A stretch of 64,000 nucleotides of DNA from Polyangium sp. y55x31 (GCF_029946505.1 NZ_JARZHG010000018.1:124001-188000), one strand, 5' to 3'. Counted from the first letter of the stretch, positions 21,419 to 31,172 are shown. Numbers and translations are program-made. The notes: generated by a model from the letters alone, not told the origin.

Positions 21419-24091
21419 TCAGAGATGGAAGGTCAGATTGCCGAGGATCGTGAGCGGCGATCCGGCGGAAATGTGGCGCGCGGGCAGATACGAGGGGATG
21501 TCGCTCGTCCGCCAGTCGGAGACGAAGACGTACTCGGTGTCCGCGTACCGAGCGTTGAAGAGGTTCGTGGCGTCGACGCCGATCTCGACGAAATCGCGGC
21601 GCAAGCCGAGCGAAGCGTCGACGACGAAGACGGGTCGCGCCTCCTGGGCATACGGGAGCGGGCGCGGCGAGAGGAAGGTGGCGCCATACCCGGCGCGGGC
21701 GACGAGGGGTTTGCCGAGGAACGTTCCGAAGGTTTTTCGATAGGAGACGTCGGTCCGCACGACGACGGGCGGAACGAAGGGGAGCGATTGTCCCTCGACA
21801 TAGGGCGGCGATGGGTTTTCCGGGGTCGGCGGCGGCGGCGAATCGAGGGTGGCCCGGACGAACGTGGCGCTGATCGAAGCATTGAAGCCGGAGAGGGGGT
21901 TTGCCTGGAGGTAGGCGACGAGGCCACGGCGGGTGGTCGGGCCGATCCGCTCGAGCCGGCCTTCCTCGGCGTCGAAGGCGAGGTCGTAGGAGAGGCGGGT
22001 TTCATAAGCGACGAGGGTGGCCGAGAGGCGAGCGCGTTCGTATTGGAAACGGGCGCCGGCCTCGTAGCTGTGGACGGTGGCGAAAGGAGCTTGCTCGCCC
22101 TCTTCGAGCTGCCGGGCCTGCGGGGAGCGATAGCCGCGGCCATACGCGGCGAAGAGGCGTAACGAGGGCAAGGGGTCGACCTCGAGCGTGGCGCGCGGGC
22201 CCCAGGCAATGCCGGCGGCGGTGCGGCGATAGCCGACGAAATGGGTTTCTTCGCGGAAGGCGGGGATCTGGTTGCCGAGGCGGTCGTCGATGTCGAAGGA
22301 GATGAGGTCGGCGCGGAGGCCGCCGCGCAGGCGCGCCCAGCGGGAGAAGGTGAAGAGGGCGTCGGCGAAGGCGCCGATGCGGAGGGAGCGGATGGTGGCG
22401 TCGACGCGGCGGTCCCAGGTCTCGTTTTGCGGGGCTTCGAGGAGGTTTTGCGCCTGCTCGATGGAATGGGCCTCGGCGTCGGCCCCGAGGGTGAGCTGCG
22501 CCTTGAGCCAGGAAGCCGCCTCGTAACGGCGGGTGCGATAGGAGGCGCGGGCGCCGAAGCCGCCGTCGTCGTTCGATTGCTCGATGAGGTCGCCGCGGCC
22601 GGCCCAGGTGGGCCGGAGGCGCGAGCGCTGGGTGTAGCCGGTGAAATTGAGGCGGCTGCGATAGGTGGCGTATGCGCCCCAGAGGCCGAAGGAGGCCTCG
22701 GAGTTGTCATCGCCGGTGCGCTGGAGGGAGACACTCGCCTGGGTGCGGGTGGCCGCGGCGGATTGCGAGCGGGCGGAGGTGTCGGGGTATGCGTCGTAGA
22801 AATCGACCCGCCGGCGGTCGATGTCGTCGCGGCGGAGGACGCCCGCGACGCTGGACCGAGCGCCATAGGCGGAGAGGTGGACGAGGGCGGAGAGGTCACC
22901 CGGGAGCTCGAATCGGTACTGTCCGGTAAAACCTCCCGAGAGGCTGCCGCGCACGCCGTCGCCGAAGCCGTCCGTGGTGCGGACGACGGCGGCGCCGAAG
23001 GTCTCTTCGGACTGGCCGGCGGGCGCGAAGACGGCGACGAGGCGCTTCGTATTGAAAGAGCCGTACGACGCGGTGGCCCGGACGCCGCGCTCCTCGACGC
23101 CGAGGTCGAAATCGACGCTGCCCGCGACGGCGAAATCGCCCTGGTGCGGATCGTAGACGCCCTCGAGGACGCGCACGCTGCGCACGGTCTCGGGGATCAG
23201 GACATTGAGGTCGGCATACCCTTGCCCGTGCACGTGCGAGGGTTGATTGATCGGAATCGTGCCGCCGACGGTGAACTGGATGTCCTGGCCATGATCGGCG
23301 TCGAAGCCGCGGAGATAGACGCGCTGCGCGACGGCGTCGCCCTCGGGGCGCATGACGTGGAAGCCAGGCGCGGATTTGAGGAGGTCGGCCGTGGTGGGGC
23401 GCGGGGCGCTGTCGAGGACGGCGCGGCCGAGGCGGAAGTCGGAGGCGCCGCGGCGCGGAGGGTTCGGCCGGCCCTGGACGTGAATTTCGATGGGCTTGCC
23501 CGGCTCGGCGACGGCGTGCGGGAGCGCGAGGCCAGAGTCGAGCTCGGCAGGCTGTTCACCGTGCGAATGGGTGTGTTTGTCCGGGCGCGGTTTGTCCGCA
23601 GGGGGCGGTTTGTCCGCGGGCGCGGGCGGGCCGGGCGGAGGCGCGGCGCCCGCGTCGGGGGGCGGCGTGTCGGTCGGCGCGCCCGGCGGGACGGCGACGG
23701 GCGGGTGCGGCTCGGGCGCGAAATGGAAGGGGACGCGGATGCGCGCGCGAATGGGGACGCCGTCGCGGGTGGCCGGGCTGAAGCGCCAGCGACGGACGGC
23801 GGCGAGGGCCGCGTCGTCGAAGGCTTCGCCGCCGGAGACCGCGATCTGGGCGTCGCCGACGGTGCCGTTGCGCTCGACGGTGACGAGGACCTCGACGGTG
23901 GTGTCGATGCCCTGCGCGAGCTTGTCCGGGGGATAGACGGCGTCGACATGCTCGACGACCGTCGGAAGGGTGACGTTGGCCTGGCCAGCCGGCGCCTTGG
24001 GAGCCTCCGGCTGGGCAAACGCGGGGCGCGTGGCGAGGAGGGCCGCAGCCAGGGCGACGGCGTGTGACCATCGAGACAAAACGAACCTCAA
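21419..24091 (-). CDS. TonB-dependent receptor with N-terminal TonB-like energy-transducer domain
   Basis: From TTG 24091 (preceded by GGAGG) this is an 890-residue protein: signal peptide ending PAFAQ, then a TonB C-terminal-type domain (about 30-125, VYPPDKLAQGIDTTVEV, FDDAALAAVRRWRFSPA). A Pro-rich and His-rich linker (HTHSHGE) follows, then a plug domain (about 225-340, LKSAPGFHVMRPEGDAVAQRVYLRGFD) and a TonB receptor barrel ending in a C-terminal Leu strand (NLTFHL). The His-rich segment hints at a metal or metallophore substrate. ATG at 24232 is possible but its extra 47 residues lack structure. Distal partner: the lipoprotein at 20670. Confidence 0.88.
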   Translation of the reverse strand: MRFVLSRWSHAVALAAALLATRPAFAQPEAPKAPAGQANVTLPTVVEHVDAVYPPDKLAQGIDTTVEVLVTVERNGTVGDAQIAVSGGEAFDDAALAAVRRWRFSPATRDGVPIRARIRVPFHFAPEPHPPVAVPPGAPTDTPPPDAGAAPPPGPPAPADKPPPADKPRPDKHTHSHGEQPAELDSGLALPHAVAEPGKPIEIHVQGRPNPPRRGASDFRLGRAVLDSAPRPTTADLLKSAPGFHVMRPEGDAVAQRVYLRGFDADHGQDIQFTVGGTIPINQPSHVHGQGYADLNVLIPETVRSVRVLEGVYDPHQGDFAVAGSVDFDLGVEERGVRATASYGSFNTKRLVAVFAPAGQSEETFGAAVVRTTDGFGDGVRGSLSGGFTGQYRFELPGDLSALVHLSAYGARSSVAGVLRRDDIDRRRVDFYDAYPDTSARSQSAAATRTQASVSLQRTGDDNSEASFGLWGAYATYRSRLNFTGYTQRSRLRPTWAGRGDLIEQSNDDGGFGARASYRTRRYEAASWLKAQLTLGADAEAHSIEQAQNLLEAPQNETWDRRVDATIRSLRIGAFADALFTFSRWARLRGGLRADLISFDIDDRLGNQIPAFREETHFVGYRRTAAGIAWGPRATLEVDPLPSLRLFAAYGRGYRSPQARQLEEGEQAPFATVHSYEAGARFQYERARLSATLVAYETRLSYDLAFDAEEGRLERIGPTTRRGLVAYLQANPLSGFNASISATFVRATLDSPPPPTPENPSPPYVEGQSLPFVPPVVVRTDVSYRKTFGTFLGKPLVARAGYGATFLSPRPLPYAQEARPVFVVDASLGLRRDFVEIGVDATNLFNARYADTEYVFVSDWRTSDIPSYLPARHISAGSPLTILGNLTFHL

Positions 24092-24327
24092 CCGATCCTC
24101 CGTCGGGCCCCTTCGAGACGGTGCTTTACACGGGGAGGGCGGGGAGCGGAAGCGGGAAGCGGTGGGCAGGGCACGTAAAACGTCACCCGGACGGCGATGA
24201 GGCACCCCCGATTCGAATTCGGGAGGGCCCACGGCCGCGCCAGAATCAAGTAATCTTAATCACGTTGAACCAGATCATCTTTTCGACCTTCGCATAAGCG
24301 ATAACCCTGCTAAGAGGGATCACGACG

Positions 24328-24346
24328 AACGTTCTTCCTGAACGTT
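24328..24346. promoter_or_regulatory. Inverted repeat upstream of GNAT gene
   Basis: AACGTTC and GAACGTT are perfect 7-bp arms around TTCCT, centred about 50 bases before the GNAT start in a gap that is visibly less GC-rich than its surroundings (24240-24385). It may be an operator for the GNAT gene or its promoter region. The rest of this 294-bp gap also holds a CCCGA-N7-TCGGG palindrome at about 24207-24223. Confidence 0.45.
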
Positions 24347-24385
24347 TTCTCAGTAAGTCCACCCTGACGGGACGGTCGTCCACGT

Positions 24386-25006
24386 ATGAACAGCGTCTCT
24401 ACGGCACGCCCATCGCTCGATCCGAACCGGCTCGAAATCCGGCTGCTGGACGAAGCGGCCATTGATGACGCACAAGGGTTTTCCTGCGGCGACAGCGATC
24501 TTGACGAGTTCCTGCTCGTCGAGGCGCTGCGTCTTCAGGCTCGGCACATCGTCCGCACGTATGTCGCGTATTACGAAGGCGAGCTTGTCGGCTTCATCTC
24601 GCTGATGAACGACTCCGTCACCTTGGAGACCAAGGAACGCAAGCTCCTCGCCCTCGGCCATCACGACCACCCTGTCATTCCGGCCCTGAAAATCGCGCGT
24701 CTCGGCGTCAGCGCAAGCTTCCGCAATACGCACCGCGGGTGCGGGGAGGCACTCGTGCGGTTCGCCTGGGCCATCGCGCTCGAATCTTCCGAGCGTGTCG
24801 GTTGCCGCTTACTCACGGTCGACGCGTACGAGGCGTCCGTACCGTTCTACGAACGGCTCGGTTTCATGAGGAACCGTGCGAAAGAGTACCGGGAGCGAAC
24901 CAACACGAGCATGCGGCTCGACGTCCACGCCCCACGCCGCCCGTCTTGGCTCAACGATCCGCCGGCTCCTTCGGGGCACGAAGAGGCAGAACCTTCGGAC
25001 GCTTGA
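24386..25006 (+). CDS. GNAT N-acetyltransferase (TacT-like)
   Basis: This 206-residue protein has the GNAT fold: FSCGDSDLDEFLLVEALRLQ near 32-51, which resembles the start of TacT/AtaT toxin-type acetyltransferases, then VGFISL, the acetyl-CoA loop (LGVSASFRNTHRGCGEALVRF) and the VPFYERLGF C-terminal motif. TacT-family toxins acetylate aminoacyl-tRNA; family members also modify small molecules, so the substrate is not settled. No ribbon-helix-helix antitoxin precedes it. A small gene overlaps its 3' end on the other strand. Local GC is lower upstream, a possible transfer sign. Confidence 0.85.
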   Translation: MNSVSTARPSLDPNRLEIRLLDEAAIDDAQGFSCGDSDLDEFLLVEALRLQARHIVRTYVAYYEGELVGFISLMNDSVTLETKERKLLALGHHDHPVIPALKIARLGVSASFRNTHRGCGEALVRFAWAIALESSERVGCRLLTVDAYEASVPFYERLGFMRNRAKEYRERTNTSMRLDVHAPRRPSWLNDPPAPSGHEEAEPSDA

Positions 25007-25157
25007 CGTCCGCGAGGTACCGCTTCGCCGCTTCAAGCCGCTTTTCGACCTCCTCCGGAGAGGCGACCTCTTCCAGCGACGCGAGGAGCTGCTCGGCATC
25101 GTCGCCGGAAAGGGGAGGAGTCGGCTCGATCGGGCGTGCCATGACTCCTGGCATCAT
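24951..25157 (-). CDS. Small helical acidic protein, unknown
   Basis: From ATG 25157 this is 68 residues (63 from ATG 25142, which has AGGAG only three bases upstream). The middle is helical and acidic (GDDAEQLLASLEEVASPEEVEKRLEAAKRYL) and the end basic (KRPKVLPLRAPK). It overlaps the 3' end of the GNAT gene by 56 bases in the opposite direction. It could be a partner or antitoxin-like protein, but this is only proximity; no family recognised. Confidence 0.5.
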   Translation of the reverse strand: MMPGVMARPIEPTPPLSGDDAEQLLASLEEVASPEEVEKRLEAAKRYLADVKRPKVLPLRAPKEPADR

Positions 25158-25216
25158 GGTCGGCCTCGGCTTCAACGTCAATCGGAACGTCCGCGCGGGC
25201 TTGCCCGCGGCGGATC

Positions 25217-27499
25217 TCACTCGATCGTCCCCCAGACGCGCAGCGCCGCCGCCGTGTCCGGGTCGATCGTCGCGGGCTCGCGCTTCTGCAGGTCCGACCG
25301 GGTCGACTGGTCGCGTGCCATGATCCGGCGGAAGAGCGCCTGCGCCGCGAGTGGGAGGGTTTCGCGGCGGTTGAAGGCGCACGTGGGGTCGAGCTCGAGG
25401 TCGCAGAGGAACGGGACGGCGTCGTAGCGGCCCGTCATGATGAGCTGGCCCCAGCGGGCGGAGAAGCGGTCGTCGAGCGTGGCGATCTGCGGCTCGAAGG
25501 AGGAGTCTTCGAGGCCCGAGGCGACGGCGGAGAGGTCGCGGCCGAGGCCCGGGCGCGAGAAGGAGATGCCGAGCGCGGAGAGGGCCGTCTGGCTGACGTC
25601 CCAGACCTCGGTGGGGAGGTTGACGTGGGCGCCGGCATGACGGGCGTCCGGGAAGCGGACGTAGAGCGGGAGGGTGAGGCGCGGCTCGGCGAGGTCCTCG
25701 CCCTCGGCGTAAAGCGCGGCGGCGCCGGCGGCGACGTCGCCGGTGACGACGAAGACGGTGCTCTCCCAGAGGCCGGCGGTCTTCAAGGCGGCGACGAGGC
25801 CGCCGAGGGCGCGGTCCTGCGCGGACATGGCGGCGCCTTCGAGGGCGCGGATGCGCTCCTGGTCCTGCGCGGAGATGGCGTCCTTCTTGTCTCGCTTTTT
25901 CCGCAAGGTCGCGAGCTGCTGGGCCCCGCGGCGCGGCTCGATGACGCCGGTGTACGGGGTCGGTGGGAGCTGCGCTTGCTCCTTGGGCGAGACGTCCCAG
26001 GGCGGGTGTCCGCCGCGGGCATGGACGACGAGGAGCAGGCGTGCTTCGGGCGATTGGCGCAGGACGTCCGTGAGCCAGGTGGCGGCGGCGTCGAGGGGCG
26101 CGGTGGCCGCGTCGTTGCCGTAGGGGGGATATTCGACGAAATGCTCCCAGCCCTCGCCAAAGCCGAATCGTTTGAAGGTGGCGGGGACGCCGGTGAACAT
26201 GGCGGCGCGAATGCTGGCGTCGTGGGCGACGGCGCCGAGCGTGGTGTTCGAGGCCGGCATGCGCGCGCCGAAATCGGTGAGGGTATGGGCCCGCGGCGGC
26301 ATGGCCGTGAGCAAGGAGCCGACGACGCTGCCCGGGAAGGTGGTCGGGGCGCGGTGGCGGTGGAAGGTGGTCGCCGTGAGGGCGAGCTCGGAGAGGGTCG
26401 TGAGGTGTGGCGTGGGGCCGGCGTGCCAGGGCGGGAGGCTGTCGCGGTCGAGGCCGTTCATGACGACGAGGACGACGGCGCGGGCCTTGGCAGTGGCCGG
26501 CGGAGGCGCAGCAGGCAGGACGATGACCGGGTCGCCGAAGAGGACACGGGCGCCCTGGGAAGTGCCCTCGGCGCGGAGCTCGAGGGTGGCGAGGGGGCCG
26601 CCCTGGAGGTCGAGCGGGAGGTCGAGGTCGGTCCAGGTGGCCTTGTCACCGCCGGTGACGTGCTGGGTGAGGACGTCGACGGGCTTCTGGCCATCGCGAA
26701 GGAGGCGGACGCGGGCGTCGGCCTCGCCGGGGCCGAGGACGCCGACGGAGGTGCGGAGGCGCGCCCCCGGCGGAAGGCGGAGGGTGCAGCGGACGGCGCC
26801 GGGGCCGCGGAGGGCGATCGAGCGGTGCGGGACGGCGGAGAGGGCAGCTTCGCGGAGGATGACGTCACGCAGGGTGGGCGGGCCGAAGGTGGCGGTGCTC
26901 TCGTCGGGGACGCCGATGCGAATCCAGTCGAGGTCGACGAGGGGATCGCCGGATTTGGCGCGGCCCATGAAGCGGAAGGTGAGGGTGTGGACGCCGGGAT
27001 CGACGGGGAGCGAGGTGGCCCCGGTGGTGGCGATGCGGATCTGGTCGCGCTGAAAGTTGAGGGTGCCGAGGGGCTGGTCGTCGAGGGAGACGGTGGCCGC
27101 GCGGGCGCCGAGTCCCATGGAGCGGGCGGCGACGAAGATGGGGCTCGCCTCGGGCAGGACGAAGGTGACGCGCAAGGTGCGGTTCGAGACGCGCATCCAC
27201 GTGGAGGCGTCGTGCTCGATGGGATCGACGCCCCGCGGGGCAGTGCCGGTCCAGGCGAAGCGGCCGACCATGGCGTCGGTGCCGGTGTCGAGGAGCAGGC
27301 CGCGATGTTCGAGGTCGCAGCCGGGGAGCTGGTCGACGAGGTCGGCGACGATGCGGGCGGGCGCAGGCGGCTGGGGGGCGGCGGCGCTGGTGGTGGGCGC
27401 GGGGGTCCCCTGCTCCTGGCCCTTGCTAGGGCTGCAGGCGCTCGCGCCGAGGGCAAGGGCGAGGAGGGACGAGAGGACGAGCGGGGCGGAAGGCGTCAA
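25217..27499 (-). CDS. Sulfatase/alkaline-phosphatase-fold lipoprotein, likely catalytically degenerate
   Basis: The 760-residue protein starts at TTG 27499, which overlaps the upstream stop (TTGA), and has a lipobox (ALGASAC). Residues about 40-330 form beta-rich modules resembling carbohydrate-binding domains; about 335-690 form a sulfatase fold (VVMNGLDRDSLPPWHAGPTPHL, then TTFPGSVVGSLLTAMPP). The usual late metal motif (SDHG) is here GDVAAG, and the nucleophile region lacks the CxPxR signature. I read it as a pseudo-enzyme or divergent phosphotransferase on the cell surface. It is co-transcribed with the regulator upstream. Confidence 0.7.
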   Translation of the reverse strand: MTPSAPLVLSSLLALALGASACSPSKGQEQGTPAPTTSAAAPQPPAPARIVADLVDQLPGCDLEHRGLLLDTGTDAMVGRFAWTGTAPRGVDPIEHDASTWMRVSNRTLRVTFVLPEASPIFVAARSMGLGARAATVSLDDQPLGTLNFQRDQIRIATTGATSLPVDPGVHTLTFRFMGRAKSGDPLVDLDWIRIGVPDESTATFGPPTLRDVILREAALSAVPHRSIALRGPGAVRCTLRLPPGARLRTSVGVLGPGEADARVRLLRDGQKPVDVLTQHVTGGDKATWTDLDLPLDLQGGPLATLELRAEGTSQGARVLFGDPVIVLPAAPPPATAKARAVVLVVMNGLDRDSLPPWHAGPTPHLTTLSELALTATTFHRHRAPTTFPGSVVGSLLTAMPPRAHTLTDFGARMPASNTTLGAVAHDASIRAAMFTGVPATFKRFGFGEGWEHFVEYPPYGNDAATAPLDAAATWLTDVLRQSPEARLLLVVHARGGHPPWDVSPKEQAQLPPTPYTGVIEPRRGAQQLATLRKKRDKKDAISAQDQERIRALEGAAMSAQDRALGGLVAALKTAGLWESTVFVVTGDVAAGAAALYAEGEDLAEPRLTLPLYVRFPDARHAGAHVNLPTEVWDVSQTALSALGISFSRPGLGRDLSAVASGLEDSSFEPQIATLDDRFSARWGQLIMTGRYDAVPFLCDLELDPTCAFNRRETLPLAAQALFRRIMARDQSTRSDLQKREPATIDPDTAAALRVWGTIE

Positions 27500-30400
27500 C
27501 GCGACCAGGGTGGCGCGATGCGCAGGCGCGTCAAGCGTCCTTCCTTGACGAGGGCGAACCGGACGCGCTCCTCGCCGCGGAGGCGGACGCGGATCTCGTA
27601 CGGGTCCTTCTTGGGGGCGAGCTTCGACTGGACGACGGGCCCGGTGCCGACGAGCTGGCCGTCGACGTAAACCGAATCACTGGGCCCGGCGACCACTTCG
27701 AGGAGGCCCTGACCCGCGGGGACCTTGTCCTCGGCGCGGAGGGGGAGGTCCTGGGGCATGACCGGGAAGTCGGCGGTGTCGCCCTCGCGGCGGTCTTGGG
27801 CGGTCGGGGCGGCCGCAGCGGGCTCGGGTGCGGGCGCGGGCGCGGGCGGGTCGGCCGTGACCGTGGGGGCGGGGAGCGCAGCGGGCGCGGGCGCGGGCGC
27901 GACGCGCTGGTGCGCGAGGCGGCTGCCGACGGCGAAGACGGTGCCGGCGACGGCGAAGAGGATCCAGGCGCTGACGCGGGTGCGCGAGCTGCCCTCGCGG
28001 CGAGAAGGCGGCGCCGAGTCACGGCTGACCTTCTCGTTGCGGCGGAAGCGGCTCGGGCGGCTCTCGACGTCGGGGTCGAGCGTGCGAGCAGCAGGCGCGT
28101 GGGCCGAAGGCAAGGAGCCACGCGGGGGCGGCGGGAGATCCTCGACCGGCGGGGGGACGAGGGTGCCGAGGGAGGTCGGGATCGGCCGAGCGATCGAGGC
28201 GCGCGGCGCGGGAGCGAGTGCGGGCGCGGGAGCGGGCGCGGGCGGCACGGCTGCGGGAGCGGACGCGGCGATGGGCGCGGCGACGGGTGCGGGAATCGGT
28301 GAAGGAATCAGCGCAGGCGCGGCGACGGCCACCGGCGCGGGCGTGAGCACGGGGATGGACAGGCGCTCGACCTTCCGCGGGGCCACGGGGCCTGGCGTGG
28401 GCGACGGTTGCTTCACGTTCACCACGGGCCGCCGCACGTCGAGCGTCGGCTCCTCGGTGGGCATTTGCGCGAGATCGAGGACCGATCCGACCTCGACTGA
28501 CAAAACCTCGTCCGGCTGGAGCGTCAGGATCGACGGGGCGGGCGAGGCCTCCTCGCGGGCGTAGACCGGGCCGGGCGTGGCCGAGCGGTCGATCACCGCG
28601 GAGATCGGCTCCGGCGTGCTCGGCGCAGGCTCGGGCAGGATGTCGGCGAGCGCGGGGATGAGCGCAGGAGGCGGCGGACGGCGCACGCCGCGGAGCCGCT
28701 CGGACTCGCGATGCACGGCAGGCGTGAGCAGGTCCGCGCCGGCCTCGCCGACGACGGCGGTGATCGCGCCGTGCGCGGCCGCATCGCAGAGGACGTCCTC
28801 GACGAGGTGCGCGGCAGCCTTGCCGCCGGCGACGAGCGCGCGGGGCGAGGCGCCAGCCGCGATCGAGCGCAGGAGCGAGCGCAAGGGCTCGGGGGTCGCG
28901 TGCGCGGCCGCGCCGAGGAGGTCGAGGTCGATCTCGACGCGCTCGACGGTCATGAGCGAGGCGCCCGAGAGGAGGCGTTGCGCGGCGCGGGCCGAGGCGA
29001 TCGGCGCGACGAGCTGCTCGGCGAGTGAGCCTTCGAGGTCGGGGCGCGCTCCCGAGAGGCGCGCGGCTTCGTCGTCGACGGGCGCGACTACGAAGCGGCC
29101 CGCGCCGAGGCCGAGGAGGCGCGCGAGCACGCCCGGGCCACGCTCGAAGGAGCCGTCGGCCGTGGTGCGCGTGGCCCGCACGGGACGGCCGTCGCGGATC
29201 TCGACCTCGTAGAGGTAGAGCGCGTCGCGCACGGTGAGCGTCGAGGCGGGCCGATGGGCGCAGGCGAGCGCGAGCAGCGTGCGAGGCGTGAGGCCGTCGA
29301 GGCGGCCGCGAACCTCGCCGCCTTGCGCGAGGCGCTCGGCGACGCGCAGGCGAGGCCGCAAGATCTCGCGGAGGCGCTGCACGATCGCCGCGGCGCTGGC
29401 CTCCTTGCGAAGGTAGCCGTCGGCGCCGGCGCCGAGCTCGCGCACGCGCTGGAGGAGGTCTTCTTTCCAGGAGAGGAGCACGACGGGGACGTCGCGGAGC
29501 GCGAAGTCACGCTTGAGCGCGCGGCAAAGGGCAAAACCGTCGAGGCCGGGCATGATGATGTCGCTGACCACGAGGTCGGGCGAGACCTCGCACGCGAGCT
29601 CGAAGGCGCGCTCGCCGTCGTGGGCCTCGTACACGGTGGCCCCGGCGGCGCGGAGAACGCCGGCGAGGAACCAGGTGACGGCAGCGTCGTCATCCGCGAC
29701 GACCACGCGGAGCCGATCGAGCGAGGGCACGCGCGCGCCGCGGGCCTCGCCGAGCGCCCGCACGCGCGTCGCCTGGCCTGCCTGCTCGGGACCGCCGAGC
29801 CACGGTGCGAACGGGAGCGCCCCTTCCGGTCCGCTCGGCGTGAACCGCACCTTGCCTTGCGACTCGATCGTGACGAGGTCCCGGATCCGCGCGACCGCGC
29901 CCCAGAGCGCGGCGAGCACCTGGCTGCCCTCGCCGAGCTCGATCCGCGTGCTGCGAGCGCGCACGTCGGCCGCGTCGCAGAGGCCTCGACGCAGCTCTTC
30001 GGCGAGGCGCGCGCCGAGATCGTCCAGCGTGACCTCGCCGATCGGCGCGCGGGCGATGTCGCGACGCACCTGGCTCGCGATCACCTCGGCGCAGGCTTTC
30101 CGCAGGGCCTCGGGCGAGACGGGCTTCGGCAAGGTCCGCGTGACGCCGAGCGCGGCGTAGAGCGCGGCGTCGTCGGGCCGGGAGAAGCGCCCGAGCAGGA
30201 CGATCGGCACCCCTTCGATGAGGGGATCGGCGAGCAGCGAGGCGATGAGCTCCCGCGCGCCGGGCTTGTCCGCGTCGATCACGACGACGTCGGGTGCGAG
30301 CGCGCGCGCGAGATCGGGCGCGGCCACGAGATCGCTCGTGCGCTCGACCTCGAAGAACGAGGGAGCCCCCTCGGCGTGATCCTTCGCGAGGGCCTCGGCG

Positions 30401-31008
30401 AGCTTCTCGGGGCCGACGAAGAGCACGGTCTGCGGGATGCCCTGCGCGGCCGTGCTCGCGGACGTCTCGGCAGATCGTTCGGCCGAGGGCAACGTACGCG
30501 GGCCGCTGCCCGCCGACCTCGGCGCGGCTTCCCGCTCGGGCACGCCCAGCGAGGCCTCGCCCCACGCGAGTTCGGGCAGCCGATCGAGCAAGGTTCGCAA
30601 CGCCTTCCACTCGTCGTCCGTGAGCTTGCCGCGCTCGGCGATCCGATCGACGAGCGCCTCGCCACTCTTGAGCTCCTCGGCGAGCTTGTTGAAGCGCAGG
30701 AGCCTCGCGGCGGCGGCGAGGGCATGCACGCGGCGGCGCAGATCGTCGCGACGCGCGGGGGACGCGGGCTCTTCGGCGAGCTTGGTGACGGCGGTGCGGA
30801 GCTCGACGACCCGACGGCCGAGGGTGGCCACGAAATCGGCCCGGACGCCGCCGAGGCGCTCGGGAGACGACGCCGGTCGAGGGTCCTTGGGCGCCTCGGC
30901 ACGCCGCTCTGGCGCTACGGGCGGTGCGATGCCCTCGAGCGTGATCACGCCCATGGCCTCGGGACGGCCGCCTTCATTTCGGTCCAACGCGGTAGCTTGC
31001 GCGCCCAT
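27496..31008 (-). CDS. Multi-domain two-receiver regulator with DUF4388-like, membrane and PEGA-like domains
   Basis: This 1170-residue protein has an HPt-like helical region (about 60-150), a first receiver-like domain (about 195-310, with ALAPDVVVIDADKPG), and a second receiver near the middle (RVVVADDDAAVTWFLAGVL then DLVVSDIIMPGLDGF, phospho-Asp in SDIIMP). A DUF4388-like domain, a very long Pro/Ala linker, one membrane helix (about 1012-1032) and a C-terminal PEGA-like beta domain (about 1101-1170) follow. Receivers in the N-terminal half and a membrane-anchored PEGA domain suggest a signal integrator across the inner membrane. ATG 31008 is the best start; an upstream TTG at 31047 is possible. 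It overlaps the next gene. Confidence 0.78.
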   Translation of the reverse strand: MGAQATALDRNEGGRPEAMGVITLEGIAPPVAPERRAEAPKDPRPASSPERLGGVRADFVATLGRRVVELRTAVTKLAEEPASPARRDDLRRRVHALAAAARLLRFNKLAEELKSGEALVDRIAERGKLTDDEWKALRTLLDRLPELAWGEASLGVPEREAAPRSAGSGPRTLPSAERSAETSASTAAQGIPQTVLFVGPEKLAEALAKDHAEGAPSFFEVERTSDLVAAPDLARALAPDVVVIDADKPGARELIASLLADPLIEGVPIVLLGRFSRPDDAALYAALGVTRTLPKPVSPEALRKACAEVIASQVRRDIARAPIGEVTLDDLGARLAEELRRGLCDAADVRARSTRIELGEGSQVLAALWGAVARIRDLVTIESQGKVRFTPSGPEGALPFAPWLGGPEQAGQATRVRALGEARGARVPSLDRLRVVVADDDAAVTWFLAGVLRAAGATVYEAHDGERAFELACEVSPDLVVSDIIMPGLDGFALCRALKRDFALRDVPVVLLSWKEDLLQRVRELGAGADGYLRKEASAAAIVQRLREILRPRLRVAERLAQGGEVRGRLDGLTPRTLLALACAHRPASTLTVRDALYLYEVEIRDGRPVRATRTTADGSFERGPGVLARLLGLGAGRFVVAPVDDEAARLSGARPDLEGSLAEQLVAPIASARAAQRLLSGASLMTVERVEIDLDLLGAAAHATPEPLRSLLRSIAAGASPRALVAGGKAAAHLVEDVLCDAAAHGAITAVVGEAGADLLTPAVHRESERLRGVRRPPPPALIPALADILPEPAPSTPEPISAVIDRSATPGPVYAREEASPAPSILTLQPDEVLSVEVGSVLDLAQMPTEEPTLDVRRPVVNVKQPSPTPGPVAPRKVERLSIPVLTPAPVAVAAPALIPSPIPAPVAAPIAASAPAAVPPAPAPAPALAPAPRASIARPIPTSLGTLVPPPVEDLPPPPRGSLPSAHAPAARTLDPDVESRPSRFRRNEKVSRDSAPPSRREGSSRTRVSAWILFAVAGTVFAVGSRLAHQRVAPAPAPAALPAPTVTADPPAPAPAPEPAAAAPTAQDRREGDTADFPVMPQDLPLRAEDKVPAGQGLLEVVAGPSDSVYVDGQLVGTGPVVQSKLAPKKDPYEIRVRLRGEERVRFALVKEGRLTRLRIAPPWSR

Positions 31009-31172
31009 CGGTTCGGGCCGTATCACGGGTCGGCGCGGCAGCTCCAATTTGTGGCGACGCCTGCGGGGGCCTCGATCGTGATCCGCGGTCGATTTTACGC
31101 AACCGCGAGCCTCCTCCTGTCGACATGGGGTTTGTGAAGCCGTTTCTCACGCGCCGAGGTATGCTGCGTCGC

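Noticed and set aside
24207..24231. tRNA T-arm-like sequence (CCCGA-TTCGAAT-TCGGG followed by AGGGCCC) as a tRNA remnant or attachment site
   Set aside because: No matching anticodon and D arms within 100 bases upstream, no CCA end, and no integrase nearby. The palindrome alone could be an operator or chance.
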